A stretch of 64,000 nt of DNA, taken from Halichoerus grypus. Lineage: Eukaryota; Chordata; Mammalia; Carnivora; Phocidae. The translations under genes were made by a program, and so were the position numbers. Of this stretch, positions 26,270 to 39,900 are shown one piece after another. Every line of letters starts with the position of its first letter. Position 1 is the first letter of the stretch. Below the pieces are notes generated by a model, which saw only the letters and a program-made list of their open reading frames with translations, had not been told where the DNA came from and searched no databases. The stretch covers positions 106,218,696 through 106,282,695 of the forward strand of contig NC_135720.1 in the NCBI RefSeq assembly GCF_964656455.1, in the 5' to 3' direction.

Positions 26270-27539
26270 ACTTGTGTTAAATGCCTATCTTAGCCGATTT
26301 GACAGTACGTTATCACAGCATCTCCAACTCTAGCTAGTATTTGTTAACAAAACCAAATTGCACTTGACCCTAAAACGAAGCATGGCTACCAGTCAGGGTA
26401 GCTATGTTTCAACAAGATGGGTGTTACTTCTCTCCCTCTTACCATCTCCTGTCTGTAAGAACAGTGATGATAATAATCTTAACATTTGCTAGTTTAGACC
26501 AGAGCTGAATTCATTTAATATTTTAATATGTGGAATCTTAGTTTAGTGATTTAAGCAAAAATTCTGAACCATCTTTTTTCCTGCTCTGGTCAAAACTTAT
26601 TTTCCCAAACAAGAAAATATGAGTCTCTATGGGGCCAGGTTATAGGGCAGACGTAAACCTGAGAGCTGCTGGGAGGACCAAGGGTGAACTGACCCTACAG
26701 TGAATATCCCCAGTTGGTTCAGAGCAGACTTAGGGCGAGTTGCATTTATCAGGTCTTCTCAGGTAGCTGCTGGCAAGACTCCGTACCAGGACTTCCTTGC
26801 GTCTAAACTTAGTCTTTCCTGGGACCAGTGTAAATTCATTTTCTCCCAAGGGACTCAGCCAGGTTTTTCAAGCTGGCAGGCCCAGCCCTGGGGTAGGATG
26901 AGAGGTAAAGGCAGCACCTTAGGCCTCTTACACTTTTAAAACAGGTACAAGGTAAGTACTAGCTGCTTATTTTTGAACATTTAGGAAGACAAGTATCCTA
27001 GAATCTGTGGCTTTAGTTTAAGATCCCATAGCCTCTTTTTTTTTTTTCTTGCAACACTTTCAAGCCCAGGACTGAGCCACCAGCAAATAAACCCCAAGTA
27101 ACCTCAATACAGGTTAATAAGATTAAGTGCTTGCTCTGCAGGCTCCCCTGCCCCTCCTTGTCCAGGTATCTTTAATGCTAGGCCAGCAGGTTTGCAGCTT
27201 AGCCAGGAGCTGGGGGTGAGGGGAGGGGGGCCAAGACAATTAGGGCCTCTGACCTACTACTGGATAAGAACATGGCTCCTGAGGACAGTGCAGCCAGCAG
27301 CACTGTATGTTAGGAATAGGAATGTGGCGGTGGGGGGTGGGGACAGTATATAAGTCAGGGAGAGAGGGGATGCCTTCCTGGTCCTCAGTGGACAAGAGGC
27401 TGGCTTGAAGGGAGGAAACATCAGTCCTTAACTCCTGATGGTATGCTTTGTCCTCCCAAACAATGGATGAGTATAAACAGCAAAGTTAGAGAACGTTGTG
27501 CAAAGATGGTATATAGTAGGTTAAGATTAAAGGAGCAAC
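26270..27539. other. Intergenic region between PRPH2 and UBR2
   Basis: Repeat-poor. Contains AATAAA at 27086 and a TATA-like element at 27347. No gene-like open frame. Confidence 0.6.
27347..27354 (+). promoter_or_regulatory. TATA-box-like element
   Basis: tatataag preceded by a G-rich block (gtggcggtggggggtgggga) and followed by gtcaggga. Good match to a core promoter, but no transcript or ORF is seen downstream. Confidence 0.25.
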
Positions 27540-28078
27540 TCCCAGCTATTTACCCAAGGGGAATGGAAACGTAGGTCCACACAAAAACCTGTGCATTCAT
27601 GTTTTCACTTTTTTCGTATCACCAAAAACCACCCAAATGTCCTTCACACCTGGTAACTGCATAAACATCTGCACAACGGAACGCGGCTCAGCAACCAAAA
27701 GGAACACGGATGATTCTCCAATGCATTAGTCTTCTTAGTGAGAGAAGCCAGTCTCAAAAGGCTACATGTGATATATATTTATACAACATTCTGGAAGAGG
27801 CAAAACAAAGGGACAGATTAGTTTGATTGCTATGGGGACAGATTGCTAGGGACAGACTGCTATGATTTAGTGGTTGCCCAGGGTGAGGGTAGGGGAAGAA
27901 GGGGACCACAAAGGGAACTGAGGGAGCTTCGTGGGGAGATAAGACTGTTCTATTTGATTGTAGTGGTTGTTAAACAACTGTATGCATTTGTTAAAATGCG
28001 TAACTGTCCACTAAAAATTAGGGTGAATTTTACTATGTGTAAAATAAACCTTAGTAAACTTGACTTAAAAAAACAAGA
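27540..28078 (+). mobile_element. Old L1 3' end
   Basis: agctatttacccaaggggaa, gtccacacaaaaacctgtgc, tgatttagtggttgcccagg and a terminal aaaataaacc..aaaaaaac are typical of L1M tails. Confidence 0.8.
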
Positions 28079-28739
28079 GTAAGGACAGAGCAAGGAAAGT
28101 GTCAGAGGGCTTAATGAGTCAGAGGCCCTAATGCTAACATTAGGACCAGGGAAGGGAGTAAGCTGGGAGTAGCATGAAAGGCCGGGAGATAGGGAAAGCA
28201 CATGGAAACCTTGCTTTCTTAGTTTATACCTTCCATTTTAAGATGATTTTGAAAAGCACAGCAGGGCTCTTATAGGCAATAACTCTCCCGTAAATAAAGG
28301 ATATAGTTTCCTTCCTATATGTGTCTCTCATAAGCACAGAGTATCTGAGGAGTGTGTAAGAACAAGGACCTGGAGATTACCAGGGAAGAAAGAGCAAGAA
28401 GAGTATAAACCTGGAGACAGGTCTTGCTGCTGGGAGGGACTTTGAGTGCTCTGTTACCCCAGTAATTTGAGGTCCAAAATGGTTCAGAAGGTCACGAGCT
28501 GTCATAGCCAATGAATATGAAGCTTAATCAGCTGAAATGATGACCCAGCTATTTCTGGGAAGGTCAAGATGGTTTGGCTAATGGCCATAATTGACACTAA
28601 TAATATAAGCATCTTAATTTTCAAGCTAATACAGATGTCCCACTTTACCTGTAGCAAGGTGACACGGGGAACATTTTCACGGCACTTAAATGTGTGAAAC
28701 AAAATGGAAAGAAAACGTAGGCAGACCCAAAGTAATGTC

Positions 28740-30790
28740 AACACCTAAAGCATTTATTTGGATATCTTTAAAGTTTTTACATATGATACATTCCAAATTT
28801 TACAAGTTGTCCACAGATATTAAAGTTATAGCCAATTTATTAAACAGATATGATTTTCCCTGATATGGAAAGCATGTTATATAAACATTTCTACAATAAA
28901 AATACATGCGGAACAAATCATAAAAACTAAGATGGTTCATTAGGTAGGGAAGACAATTAGCTTAATGATGCACACACTAGAAGATAAAGGGGGTACGTGT
29001 GTTGCTATTTCATAGAAGTTCATCTTCTCTCAGATTCCCTGACATTTTCAGAGAATGAAATCCAGGGACACCCTCTGCTAACAATGGATTTCTATGAAGT
29101 CATTCCTGAAAGCCAGAGTATTGCTATGATTTGGTGGAAATGTTTATAATCCATTTACAGAGGGAGAAACCTGGTCCTATTTTAAATTTAAGCTTGGTGA
29201 ACATATGGAGAAAAGCCAAAAGAAGCTGGGCTTAAAAGCTAAAGGAATTGGGATGTGACAAAGGCCAAAATAAACATTAAAATCATAATGCCATTAACAG
29301 CCCCAGGTCTTATGAATAGAAGAAAGGCCAGAAAAAGGGGTAGAGTGCTGGGTTCTAATTTGAATTTTCTTCCTGTTGGTCCTCCTCTCAGCTGGTGAGC
29401 CAGTCCTGAGCAAGAAGAGCTAAGGTCATCCTTTCAGAGGAGGGGGGGGTCCTGTCACACACTACCTTTGAGAAGCAGCAGTGAATGTGGCTTTTGCATT
29501 TCCACTTATTTTAGCCTAAAGTCTGGATTTCTGACCTTCCTCCTGGGTTTATTGCAGTGTATGCAAAGCTGAGTGGAAGAGAACTTTTAGATGCAGTTCA
29601 AAAAAACGGAGTGAAAGGGTTACTCGCATTGGCTAAAAAAAATCCAAGAGCTTCTGATTATTCATTTGTCCCTTAGCCCCACCTTAGAGAGGCTCAGAAT
29701 TTATTCCTCCACTAAATCTGCAATCATTCTCTGTGTGTATTCAAGCTCTCAGCACACATGTATCAAACAAGAGTGGCTGTGTGGTATGTAACAGTTAAAA
29801 GCTATTTTACTAAGCGGCTATCATTCTAGGAAGGCACCTCTTAGTAAGAACAATAATGTTTAAAAATAATAAAAAGCCTGGGCACACAGGCTGTCCCAGG
29901 AATGTACTAAGTGAGCCAGCAGGTAAACAGCCATTCATCTAGTCCAGGAAATGCTGGAAGGGGTAGGAGAACCTCAAAACACCGAGTTCTCATTTTTTCT
30001 GCTAGTGTTTGATATCAGATGCATACAATCCCTCAGTTTAGTCTTAGAAACGGGAATATACTGTTTGAAAAATTAGGATACTCTAAGTTTTCAAAAAGCC
30101 CTTTAAAATGAGTTTTTCCCTCAAAGCCAAAAGTCTTGCAAAAAATAAAAAATAAAAAAAATAAATTCAACTTCTATAGCCCTGAAAACCACCAGCATAT
30201 GAAGCAACCAGGCTCTCCCCCTCATCCCACAGCCTCCTCCTGCACATGTGTCCCAACCCGCTCACAGCCAATGGAGACTAGGGATAGCCGCTTTCACAAT
30301 CCACTGCTTTGCTCTTAGAGGTAGGGTCCGCCAGCAGAGGGGACAGCAACCCAGTCCCAGTGTTGAGAGTCACTGAAAGGGACCAGGAAGTGTGACCCCA
30401 GCAGACCACAGAGACTGTTTCCTGCTGCTGTCGAATCAGCTTCAGGCCTGGAGGTCCTTGTGATCAGTAACGTAACATGGCTCAGACTACTGGGAACGGT
30501 CAAACATAGTCAGATGCCCACAAAGGGGCTGTGCTCAGCCTGGGAAGAGAAGCTCCTCGCTGGATCCTAAAACTCAAGCAGTTACGTTTGAGGGGCACAG
30601 CAAATGGTGCAAGAAAATCCACTGATGGAAGATGATTTTCATGAGTCCCCCAGAAACTATGAAAACAAAACTGGGAAGAAAAGCTTAGAGAATTTATTTC
30701 CAAATTCGGCAGAATTTATTTCCTATTCTCTTTCTTGAAAAGCCAACTGGGTTACAAAAATCCAAGTTTATGTTTTTGGTAGTGAATTAA
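28740..30790 (-). other. UBR2: UBR2 3' UTR (extent approximate)
   Basis: A 2-kb, mostly repeat-free, AT-rich stretch continuous with the last exon. AATAAA hexamers on the minus strand occur close to the stop (about 30690-30720) and again at the far end (28837-28842 and 28753-28758), so short and long forms are possible. Confidence 0.55.
28753..28758 (-). terminator. Candidate distal UBR2 polyadenylation signal
   Basis: AATAAA on the minus strand (TTTATT on plus) about 2.0 kb after the stop. A long 3' UTR is in keeping with the gene. Confidence 0.4.
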
Positions 30791-30932
30791 TTATAAATGC
30801 TGCCAGTCGATGCCAACCAGTGTCTGATTTGCTTCCTGCGCATGTCCAATTTCCTCCGTGATACTGTGCTGGTGCCAAAGCTTCTGAATCTTCTTAAATC
30901 GCTCTTTGCACAAATGTAAAGGATTTCCCCGT
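30791..30932 (-). CDS. UBR2: UBR2 last coding exon (residues 854-900, stop)
   Basis: Acceptor cttccttctag. Encodes [20 protein letters not shown] and ends [10 protein letters not shown] then TAA (30793-30791). The exon continues into the 3' UTR. Confidence 0.96.
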
Positions 30933-33900
30933 CTAGAAGGAAGACGCATGTCACTCAGGATGCATTCTGTTTATTCATCTATTATACCCCAACCTTTCCT
31001 GATTTAGGAACAGTTACAAGTTACTGGTTTAAGATCCTCTGCAAAATTCCTGTTCGGCACGAGATTGTAGCTATTAACACATTAGCTCTGAAGGCTGGCT
31101 AGGAGCAGCTGAAGGGAGTAAGTGCTGAAAAGAAGAGGAAAATGTATACGAGCTACACTTACTCAGACTGGGGTGAGGGAAGAGAGGGTAAGGTTGAGGA
31201 GGAGGGTCTGGGTGGAGAGGTTAAAACTACCCATTCATTGTTCACTTCGTTGGTAAAATATAAGAAAAAGGGAGGAGGCAGAGGAGAGGATGCAAGGAAA
31301 ATTGCAGGGGTAAAAATGTTCCCCAGAGTGCTGTCTTTCAGCCACAAAGTAGAAGCAAAGCAGCCAAATGTGAACAATTTCCGGGTCTAATTTAATAAAA
31401 AAAGAAAAAAAAGAAAAAAAAGGGGGTTTTGGTAAGTTCACGCTGGTGGACTTTGCTCTTGATTCAGAGCACATCAATCCTCTTAGTCTCTAACCAGGGC
31501 TCTTCCTCCTAAGAGCCCACAACTCCTCAGGGCAATGGGAGAACCATTACCAGGTGGCATATGCCTGTAACCTTGCAGCCGAGCTCCTGGGGCAGCCCCC
31601 TACTTATCTTGCCTTGGTTTCCAGGTCTTCTTTTTCTGTTCCCCAAGGCTTCTATCTAGGTTAAAACTTTCACCTCCTCTGGGCAAAGAGATGGTCTAAA
31701 AGAGGTTAACAGTGCTTGAGGGAACTGCTGTTAGCATTTTCTCATGATATAACAGAAGCAAGCAGAGTAGAAGTGATTAAGCCTCAAATACTGTTGTATT
31801 GCTCTATACGTTCTAAATCTCTGTTCCCAGACTCTTAAGTTAATAAGTAAGCACATCTCTCTCTTTTTTTTAAAGTAGGCTCCATGCCCAATGTGGGGCT
31901 TGAACTCACGATCCTGTAGATCAGGAGTTGCATACTCCAGTGACTGAGCCAGCCAGGCGCCCCAAGCACATCTCTTATCAATTAAGATTTGCTCTTTTAC
32001 ATCATCTGAACAGCACTGGGTCTCCTCATACAAAGCAACACAAATCACAACAGGCTATCCCTGCAGTGTTCTGATGCTGTGGATGCCGCGTGGCAATTTC
32101 CATGGTTCTCTGGAGTGATAAATGGAAAAAAAATTGGACTCTCTCCAATTCCTTTCCCTTATCTGTCCTGAGGGCCCTCATGACTTTTTTTTTTAAAGAT
32201 TTTTTTTTTTTTTAAAGATTTTATTTATTTATTTGACAGAGAGAGACACAGCGAGAGAGGGAACACAAGCAGGGGGAGTGGGAGAGGGAGAAGCAGGCTT
32301 CCCGCGGAGCAGGGAGCCTGATGCGGGGGCTCGATCCCAGGACCCTGGGATCATGACCTGAGCCGAAGGCAGATGCTTAACCATCTGAGCCACCCAGGCG
32401 CCCCATTAAAGATTTTTTTTTAAAATTTTATTTATTTGACAGACAGCGAAGACAGCAAGAGAGGGAACACAAGCAGGGGGAGTGGGAGAGTTGGAGAAGC
32501 AGGTTTCCCGCTGAGCAGGGAGCCCAATGCGGGGCTCGATCCCAGGACCCTGGGATCATGACCTGAACCGAAGGCAGATGCTTAACAACTGAGCCACCCA
32601 GGCGCCCCCCTCATGACATTTTAAAAAAATATTTTATTTATTTGAGAGAGGAGAGAGAGACAGACAATACAAACAGGCGGAGGGGCAGAGGGACAAGCAG
32701 ACTCCCCGCTGAGCGGGGCTCGATCCCAGGACCCTGAGATCATGACCTGAGCAGAGGTCAGATGCTTAACCAACTAAGCAACCCAGGCGCCCCCACTCAT
32801 GACATTCTGAGGGCTGGGAAAGAGAATGCCCAATGAGGCAGTCAGGGTGCCCTTCTTGGAAGAGTCCATCTCTGCCCACAACAGAAGCTCTACAGCCCCC
32901 AGGCTGTTAGCAGGTAGGCCTCACTCAGGCTGATCACATTCACTGTGTATTGAAAGCTCTGAAGGCCCAGGGTCAGCCAACCCAGCCCCCCCAGGATGGG
33001 CCCTTACCTGAGTCCTTGGTCAGTCTCCCCATAGTCATCAAGGTAAGGAGGAGAATAAAAACAGCCTTTGGTTTTGCCAGCTAAAAATAGCACCTGACAT
33101 TCCCGCACTCTGTAGAGAGACCATTTATACATTATAGATTAGTAACCTATGTTTGGGTTCAGTTCCTAATGGACTGAAGTCTTATAAAAAAATAAACACC
33201 AGTGTTAGAAGAAACAGCATTTATAGCAGAGACACCTCAAGTTTCAACACATCTGTCCAAGTTTTAAAAATAACTAAAATGATTGAATTGTAACCAATAA
33301 TGACTGCATTGTAAATCAATATAGCGAGGAAGAGGAACATTTTGGATTAGGAATCAATGGCTCATGTAATACTAGCATTTAAAAAATTAGGAAGTGTGAG
33401 ATAGTTAACTTTTTTAAGATTTATTCATTTGAGAGAGACAGAGACAGAGAAGCTGGGGGAGAGGCAGAGGGAGAGAGAGAAGCAGACTCCCCGCTGAGCT
33501 GGGAGACCGACGGGGGGTTTGATCCCAGAACCGGAGATCATGACCTGAACCGAAGGCAGAGACTTAACCATCTGAGCTATCCAGGCACCCCGATAGTTAA
33601 CTTCTAAACATAAAATAGTTACTGATATTTTATCCATTATTATGAGGAAATTGTTCATTTTTAAAAAATGTACAAAAACATCCTGAATTAGGTTGATTTG
33701 AAACACAAAGCAACACTGTACATGACTGAAAGGATTTTGAAATATGTGAGACAAGAGAAACTGCTTTATTTCACCTAAGGGCTATTTAAAAATGTGTCTC
33801 CCGATCCCTTTGAGAGGTTTGCCTGACCTTTTTTTGGGTATTAATAATTTGGTTCATTTCAACATTTATTGAGAACATGTCATATACAAGAAAATTGTCA

Positions 33901-36900
33901 GGTGCAGGGGACTAAGGTACCTAAGATATAGACCTAATTTATGCCTCAGGGGAGCTCAAACTCCTATCACTTCTCTCCTTCAAACCCTGAACTGAGTTCT
34001 GTCTCACTCAGAGATGTGACCAGGACCTAGCAGGCCCCAGGACTACCCCTTGTGCACACCACTCCAGTACTGGACACGAGCCTCACTGCTGTTTCTTGAA
34101 CATTTTACAATTTTACAATTGCTATTCCCTGCCTAGAGTGTTCTCCCCACTTCTTTCAGTGTTTATTCAAAAGTCACCTTCTTGGTTCCCTAACTAAAAT
34201 CCAACTCCCCATCTGCCATCTCATACTCCTCTCCCTGCTTTATTTTTTCTCCTTTGGGTGTATCACTTTCTAAATTCTTATCAGCCTTGTTTATTTTTTA
34301 ATCTCCCACACTAGAAAATGAGCTCCACAAAGGTAGAGATTTTTGTCTACTTTGTTGACTACTGTATTCTCAAAGCCCAGTACACAGCAGTCACTATTAA
34401 GTATTTGTGGTATGCTGTCCAATATATATACAACCATAGTTGACCCTAGAACACAGCAGTTAGAGGTGCTGACCCATCTCCCCCACCACCCCTGTGCTGT
34501 TGAATATCTGCATATAACTTCTGACTTCCCCAAAATTTAACTACTAATAGCTCACTGTTGACTGGAAGCTTTACCGATAACAGACAATTGATTACCACAC
34601 ATTTCGCATGTTTTATGTATTATGTACTGTATTCTTATAATAAAGCAAGCTAGAGAAAAGTGTTATTAAGAAACTCAAAAGGAAGAGAAAATACATTTGC
34701 AGTACTGTATTTACTGAAAAAAATCTATGTATGAGTGGACTTGCATATGGTTCCAAACCATGTTATTCAAGGGTCAACGGCATACACATCAGCCAGTGAT
34801 ATGTATGGATCCCAAACCATAAGGATACAACAAAAGAAGTAATTTTGACTGGATCTGGGCAGAAAATCAAGGACAACTGGAAGTTTCACATTAGAATGAG
34901 GCACAAAGAAAGTAGAACTGAATTGTCATGGAGGTGGGAAGGATGACAATGGAAGAAGCAGCAAAGAGACCGCATGAGCCAGACATGAGATGTGAGGAGA
35001 CAAGGGTCCCCTGTTCCTTGAATGAATAAAAGGAGAACAGCAGTCTCAAATTTCTTTGCAACATAGTAGTTTCTTGTGCTATCCCTCAACATGCATATAC
35101 CATGGCAGATGCAAAGTAAAAAGCTCTGTTCAGGGCCTTACCTGAGGAAGATGCCCACCCCAGAACCACAGGAGTAGGTGTGAGCTGTGCAGGCTCCCAC
35201 GTCTTCCCCTTCCAGTTCAGTCTGACAGCAGTAGCTCTGCGAGCATAGCAGAGTTCCACACACAAGGCACAGAGTGGGGGCTCTGCTCTTATCACCACCT
35301 GATTTGGGGCACCTCCATGGGACAAAAAAAAGCTCAAGTCATTGCTCTAGAAAGAGCTGACGGTGGTGAGCCACCCTGGAAAAAATTCTGCAACATCACG
35401 TAGAGTTGAAGATGCTTATATCCTATGGCCCAGACAAATTTACTTCTAGAATTGGGAACATCTCACACAAACACCATACTGGAAATATTCAATCAACAAC
35501 TGGAGAAGAGGTAAATTAAAATCAATAGGAGAAAAAAAAAATGTAAATTCTGCTCTCACGTGGTAAAATACTACACAAGGTGAAAACTGATGAATTAACA
35601 AGTTACGTATGATGAATGTATAAAAAAAACCCTGACAAACAGTGCCGAGTGCAAGAAACTGTAGAATATATACAGTAGAGTGCCATTTTAAAGCTTAAAA
35701 CAGGCAAAATATGCTGCTTGGGAATAAAACATTTGTTGCTAAAGTGTAAATGCAGAGGAAGTTTGATAGTTTGTGTAGAGCAGAGGGTCTCTGCAGGGGG
35801 AGCAGGAGGGCGCATCAGAGAAGAGATACACAGGGCAGCTTCAATTGCCTCGGTAAGGTTCCAGTTTTTACACTACCGATTATTCTTATGCAGTTTCTAT
35901 GTCAAACATTTACAAATATTACTAAGGGCTCTTATTACTTTAAACTGCAAACAGTTATTTAGATATCCTGTAATGAATCAAATTTGTCACCCGTCAGCCT
36001 GTTTCCCATACCTTATTCTGAAGCATGCTGGAATGGTGCTGTTACAAGATGGGCAGTGAAAAACACTATCGAAGTTATAATTGCCCCACCCAAACAAAAT
36101 GGAACAAAAACAACGTCCCTTCAATTTTGTATAGAGCAGTGAATGCTTCCAGGGGTAAGAAATGCTCAACACTTGAATATCAGAACTTACGAGAAATTAG
36201 ATGCTTGATTAATGAGGCTGCTGTAATCCTCTGGAAGGTCTATTAATTTGTTGGATTCTCTTGGATAGCTAAAACGAAACAAAACAAACCAACAAACAAA
36301 AAACCACATAGAAAACCAGGTAGAAGTCATATTATAAAAATGACAGGTAACTCTTAGTTAAAACAAATAAAGGAAGACTGAATCTGAGTGACTGGGTATT
36401 ATCACAGTGGTAAAAGAAGCCACAGTAAGAGATTACAAAGGCACTCCTTTTTTTTTTTAAGATGCATTATCTTTATTATTTTAAAATTTTTTAGGTAAGC
36501 TCTACGCCCAACATGGGGCTTACACTCACAACCCCAAGATAAAGAGTCCCATGTTCTCCCACTGAGCCAGCCAGGCGCCCCTAAAAAGGCACTCTTAAAT
36601 AACACAGGGCCCTAGGGCTTACATTTTCACTTGAAAAGCTCAGAATACATTATCAAGACAGTAGACAGTACTTAGTATCTGTCCCATTTAAGTGAAAATC
36701 TGGTAGCTCTGGGAAGAAGGGGAGATTCCTCCCTGGGCTTCTATGGAAAACAGTACAGTAATGGAGAGTCCAACCACACAACTCAGGATAAGACAGAAAA
36801 GATACACTTATTAAGGGTGAAATGAGTTGGGAGGAGAGAAGGCAGTAGAAGAACAGATAGATTTTCTTTAATTAGAGACACCAGGCCATGTTGATTCTGT

Positions 36901-39900
36901 GACAAGTTAATTCATATAAAATGTAGATCCAAATTCAACTGGTATGTGAGGATCTGTTTTCAGTGCTCACACATGCCCACCATGGGCTGTGTGATGTGGC
37001 CTGTCCCTACTTTTCCTGAGGGAGGGACACACAGCCAAGGGGGAGTGACTAAGACAGCAGATCTTTTTTTTTTTTTTTTTTTTTTTAAAGATAGAGAGGG
37101 AGTGGGAAAGGGAATCCTAAGCAGGCTACAACGCCCAGCGTGTGAGTCCAACCCGGGGGCTCGATCTCACAACCCTGAGATCATGACCTGAGCTGAAATC
37201 AAGAGTAAGACACTTAACTGACTGAGCCACCCAGGTGAGAAACAGGATTTGGTAGGTAAGTCCTGGTATTGTTTTTTAAGATTTTTTTTTTTTAGAGATT
37301 TTATTTATTTATTTGACAGAGAGAGAACACAAGTAGGCAGAGAAGGCAGAGGGAGAAGCAGGCTTCCCACTGAGCAAGGAGCCTGATGCGGGGCTTGATC
37401 CCAGGACCCTGGAATCACGACCTGAGCCGAAGGCAGACGCTTAACTGAGTGAGCCACCCAGGCGTCCCTAAGATTTTTTTATTTTTAAGTAATCTCTATA
37501 CCTAATGAGGGGCCCAAACTCACAACATCAAGATTAAGAGTCACATGTTCTACTGACTGAGCCAGTCAGGCACCCCTAGGCCTGAGTATTTTTTAAAAGT
37601 TTCCAAAATTATTCTGATGTAGACCTCAAGTATAGAACTACTGTTCCACATGAGTTTTCCGACTGCAGAGTTAAACCATATGGAACTGGTGATATTCAAC
37701 CACTTCTGACTTAAATTAACTGGAATTTCATATGGTTCAACTTAATAAAATTAGGGTGCTATCATTTCTAGATTTGGGACAGGATGTGTATAAAATCAAA
37801 TAAATAGAACAGATAATCTCCTCTAGCCTTCTGAGTTTTATGGATGATGTATTTAGCAGAACCAAGGAGAGATTTAACAAATGAAATACATCTGTTATCA
37901 CCAGGATAGCATACTTTCCTATGGAATCAGAATAGAGCTAATGTCAAAAAGAAGAAGAAAAAAAAAGGCCATGATCTGATAATCACTGAAACTGAGTAAC
38001 AGGAACGTGGAGCCTTATTATATGATTCTTCATACTTTTGGATAGTTTAAAATTTTCCATAATAAAAGAAAAAAAACAGAGCTAAGAAAAATCTGGTAAA
38101 GAACCTACATTTTTAAAAAGCAAACTTTCCAAAACACAATAATTTTGTTATTTGTCTCCTCTGCCAAGAATAACGTACGTATATACTTATATTCATAATG
38201 CTTATTCTTTAGGAACTCCCATCGTTAGACTAAGAAAAAAGTATGAAGGCAAGATGTTCTTCCTCTTGGAATCACTGAATGCCTGGGAAGTCAATTTTAA
38301 AGGAATGGCACACTTACATCCTACTTCCTCCCTACCCTCCGCCCAACCAAATCTTTGATAATCTTTAACTTACCTTATAGCATCTCTTTCACCTTCTAGA
38401 TATCTTTTAACTTCAGTGTTATGACACCAACTTCAATGTAAATGGAGAAAAAAAACCAACAAAACTTAACTTTTGAAGGGTTAGAATAGAATTTTTTCCT
38501 CTCTATTTCTCTACTTAGTAAGAGAAAAACAAATCTTCTTGGCTTAATATATTTACCTCATCAAAAGGAGGAAGACATAGTTTGCTACAATTTTTAAATC
38601 AGAAGAATATGACCTGTGATTTCCTAAAAGCATACACTATTATCCCACTAATTTGGACACTCTGGAAAAACCAGTATGAATTAATGACAAGATCTTACTA
38701 TTTACAGCTAGAATACTCATTATAAAAAAACTTTTTTGTTTTTTAAAAGATTTTTTTTTATTTGACAGAGACAGAGAGAGAGGGAACACAAGCAGGGGGA
38801 GTGGAAGAAGGAGAAGCAGGCTTCCTGCGGAGCAGGGAGCCCGATGCGGGGCTCGACCCCAGGACCCTGGGATCATGACCTGAGCCAAAGGCTGGCACTT
38901 AACCACCTGAGCCACCCAGGCATCCCTCATTTAACCATTTTTAAGTGTATAGTTCTGTAGCATTAAGTACATTCACACCGTTGGGCAACCCTCCCTACAT
39001 CCATCTCCAGGACTTTTTCAACTTACCCAAATGAAATTCTGTACTCATTAAACACTAACCCATTCCTCACTTCCCCCAGCCTCTGACAATCATTCTATTT
39101 TCGGTCTCTATGAATTTGACTACTCTAGATACCTCATGTAAATGGAAACATATAGTATTTATTCTTTTGTGACTGGCTTCTTTCACTTAGCATGTTTTCA
39201 AGCTTCATCCATGTTGTAGAAGGGGTCAGAACTTCCTTCCTTTTTAAGGCTGAATAGTATGTCACTGTATGTATATACTACATATTGTTTATCTACTCAT
39301 CTGTTGTTGGACAGTTAAGTTGCTCCACCTTTTGGCTATTATGACTAATGCTGCTATGAACATGGTTGTACAAGTATCTATTTGAGTCCCTGATTTCAAT
39401 TCTTCTGCAATATATACCTAGAAGTTGAATTGCTGGATCTTATGATAATTATATGTTTAAGGTTTTGAGGAACTGCCATACTATTTTCCAGAGCAACTAC
39501 CCTATTTTCTGTTCCTACCAGAATGCACAAGGATTTCAATTTCTTGACATCCTCACCAACATATGTTATTATTGTCTGTCTTTTGATTACAGCCATCCTA
39601 ATAGGTGTGAAGTAGTATCTCACCGTGGTTCTTATTTGTGTTTTCTTAATGACTAGTGATGTGAGCATGTTTTCACGTGCTTATTGGCCACTGTGTATCT
39701 TCTTTGGAGAAGTCCTTTGTTCCTTTTTAAACGGATGGTTGCTTTTTTGTTGAGATATAAGAATTCTGGCCATATATTTATACATTCTGAGTATTAATCC
39801 CTTATCAGATACATGATTTGCAATTATTTCCCCCCATTCTGTGGGCAAAAGAGCCAAGTTTTAATCTTAACTCACTAACTTGACATGACTGACAAATAAC

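Larger units (their letters stand above)
30933..33007 (-). other. UBR2: UBR2 last intron with a SINE cluster
   Basis: Holds one short SINE and a run of three full SINEs. The rest (31.0-31.85 kb) is unique and partly purine-rich. Confidence 0.85.

Noticed and set aside
24775..28740. Possible additional small gene between PRPH2 and UBR2
   Set aside because: No open frame with splice sites or family features. The longest candidates cover UTR and an old L1.
35086..35337. 83-codon minus open frame over a UBR2 exon
   Set aside because: Overlaps a real exon but in the wrong register. The true frame gives the Cys-rich UBR2 segment and joins both neighbours.
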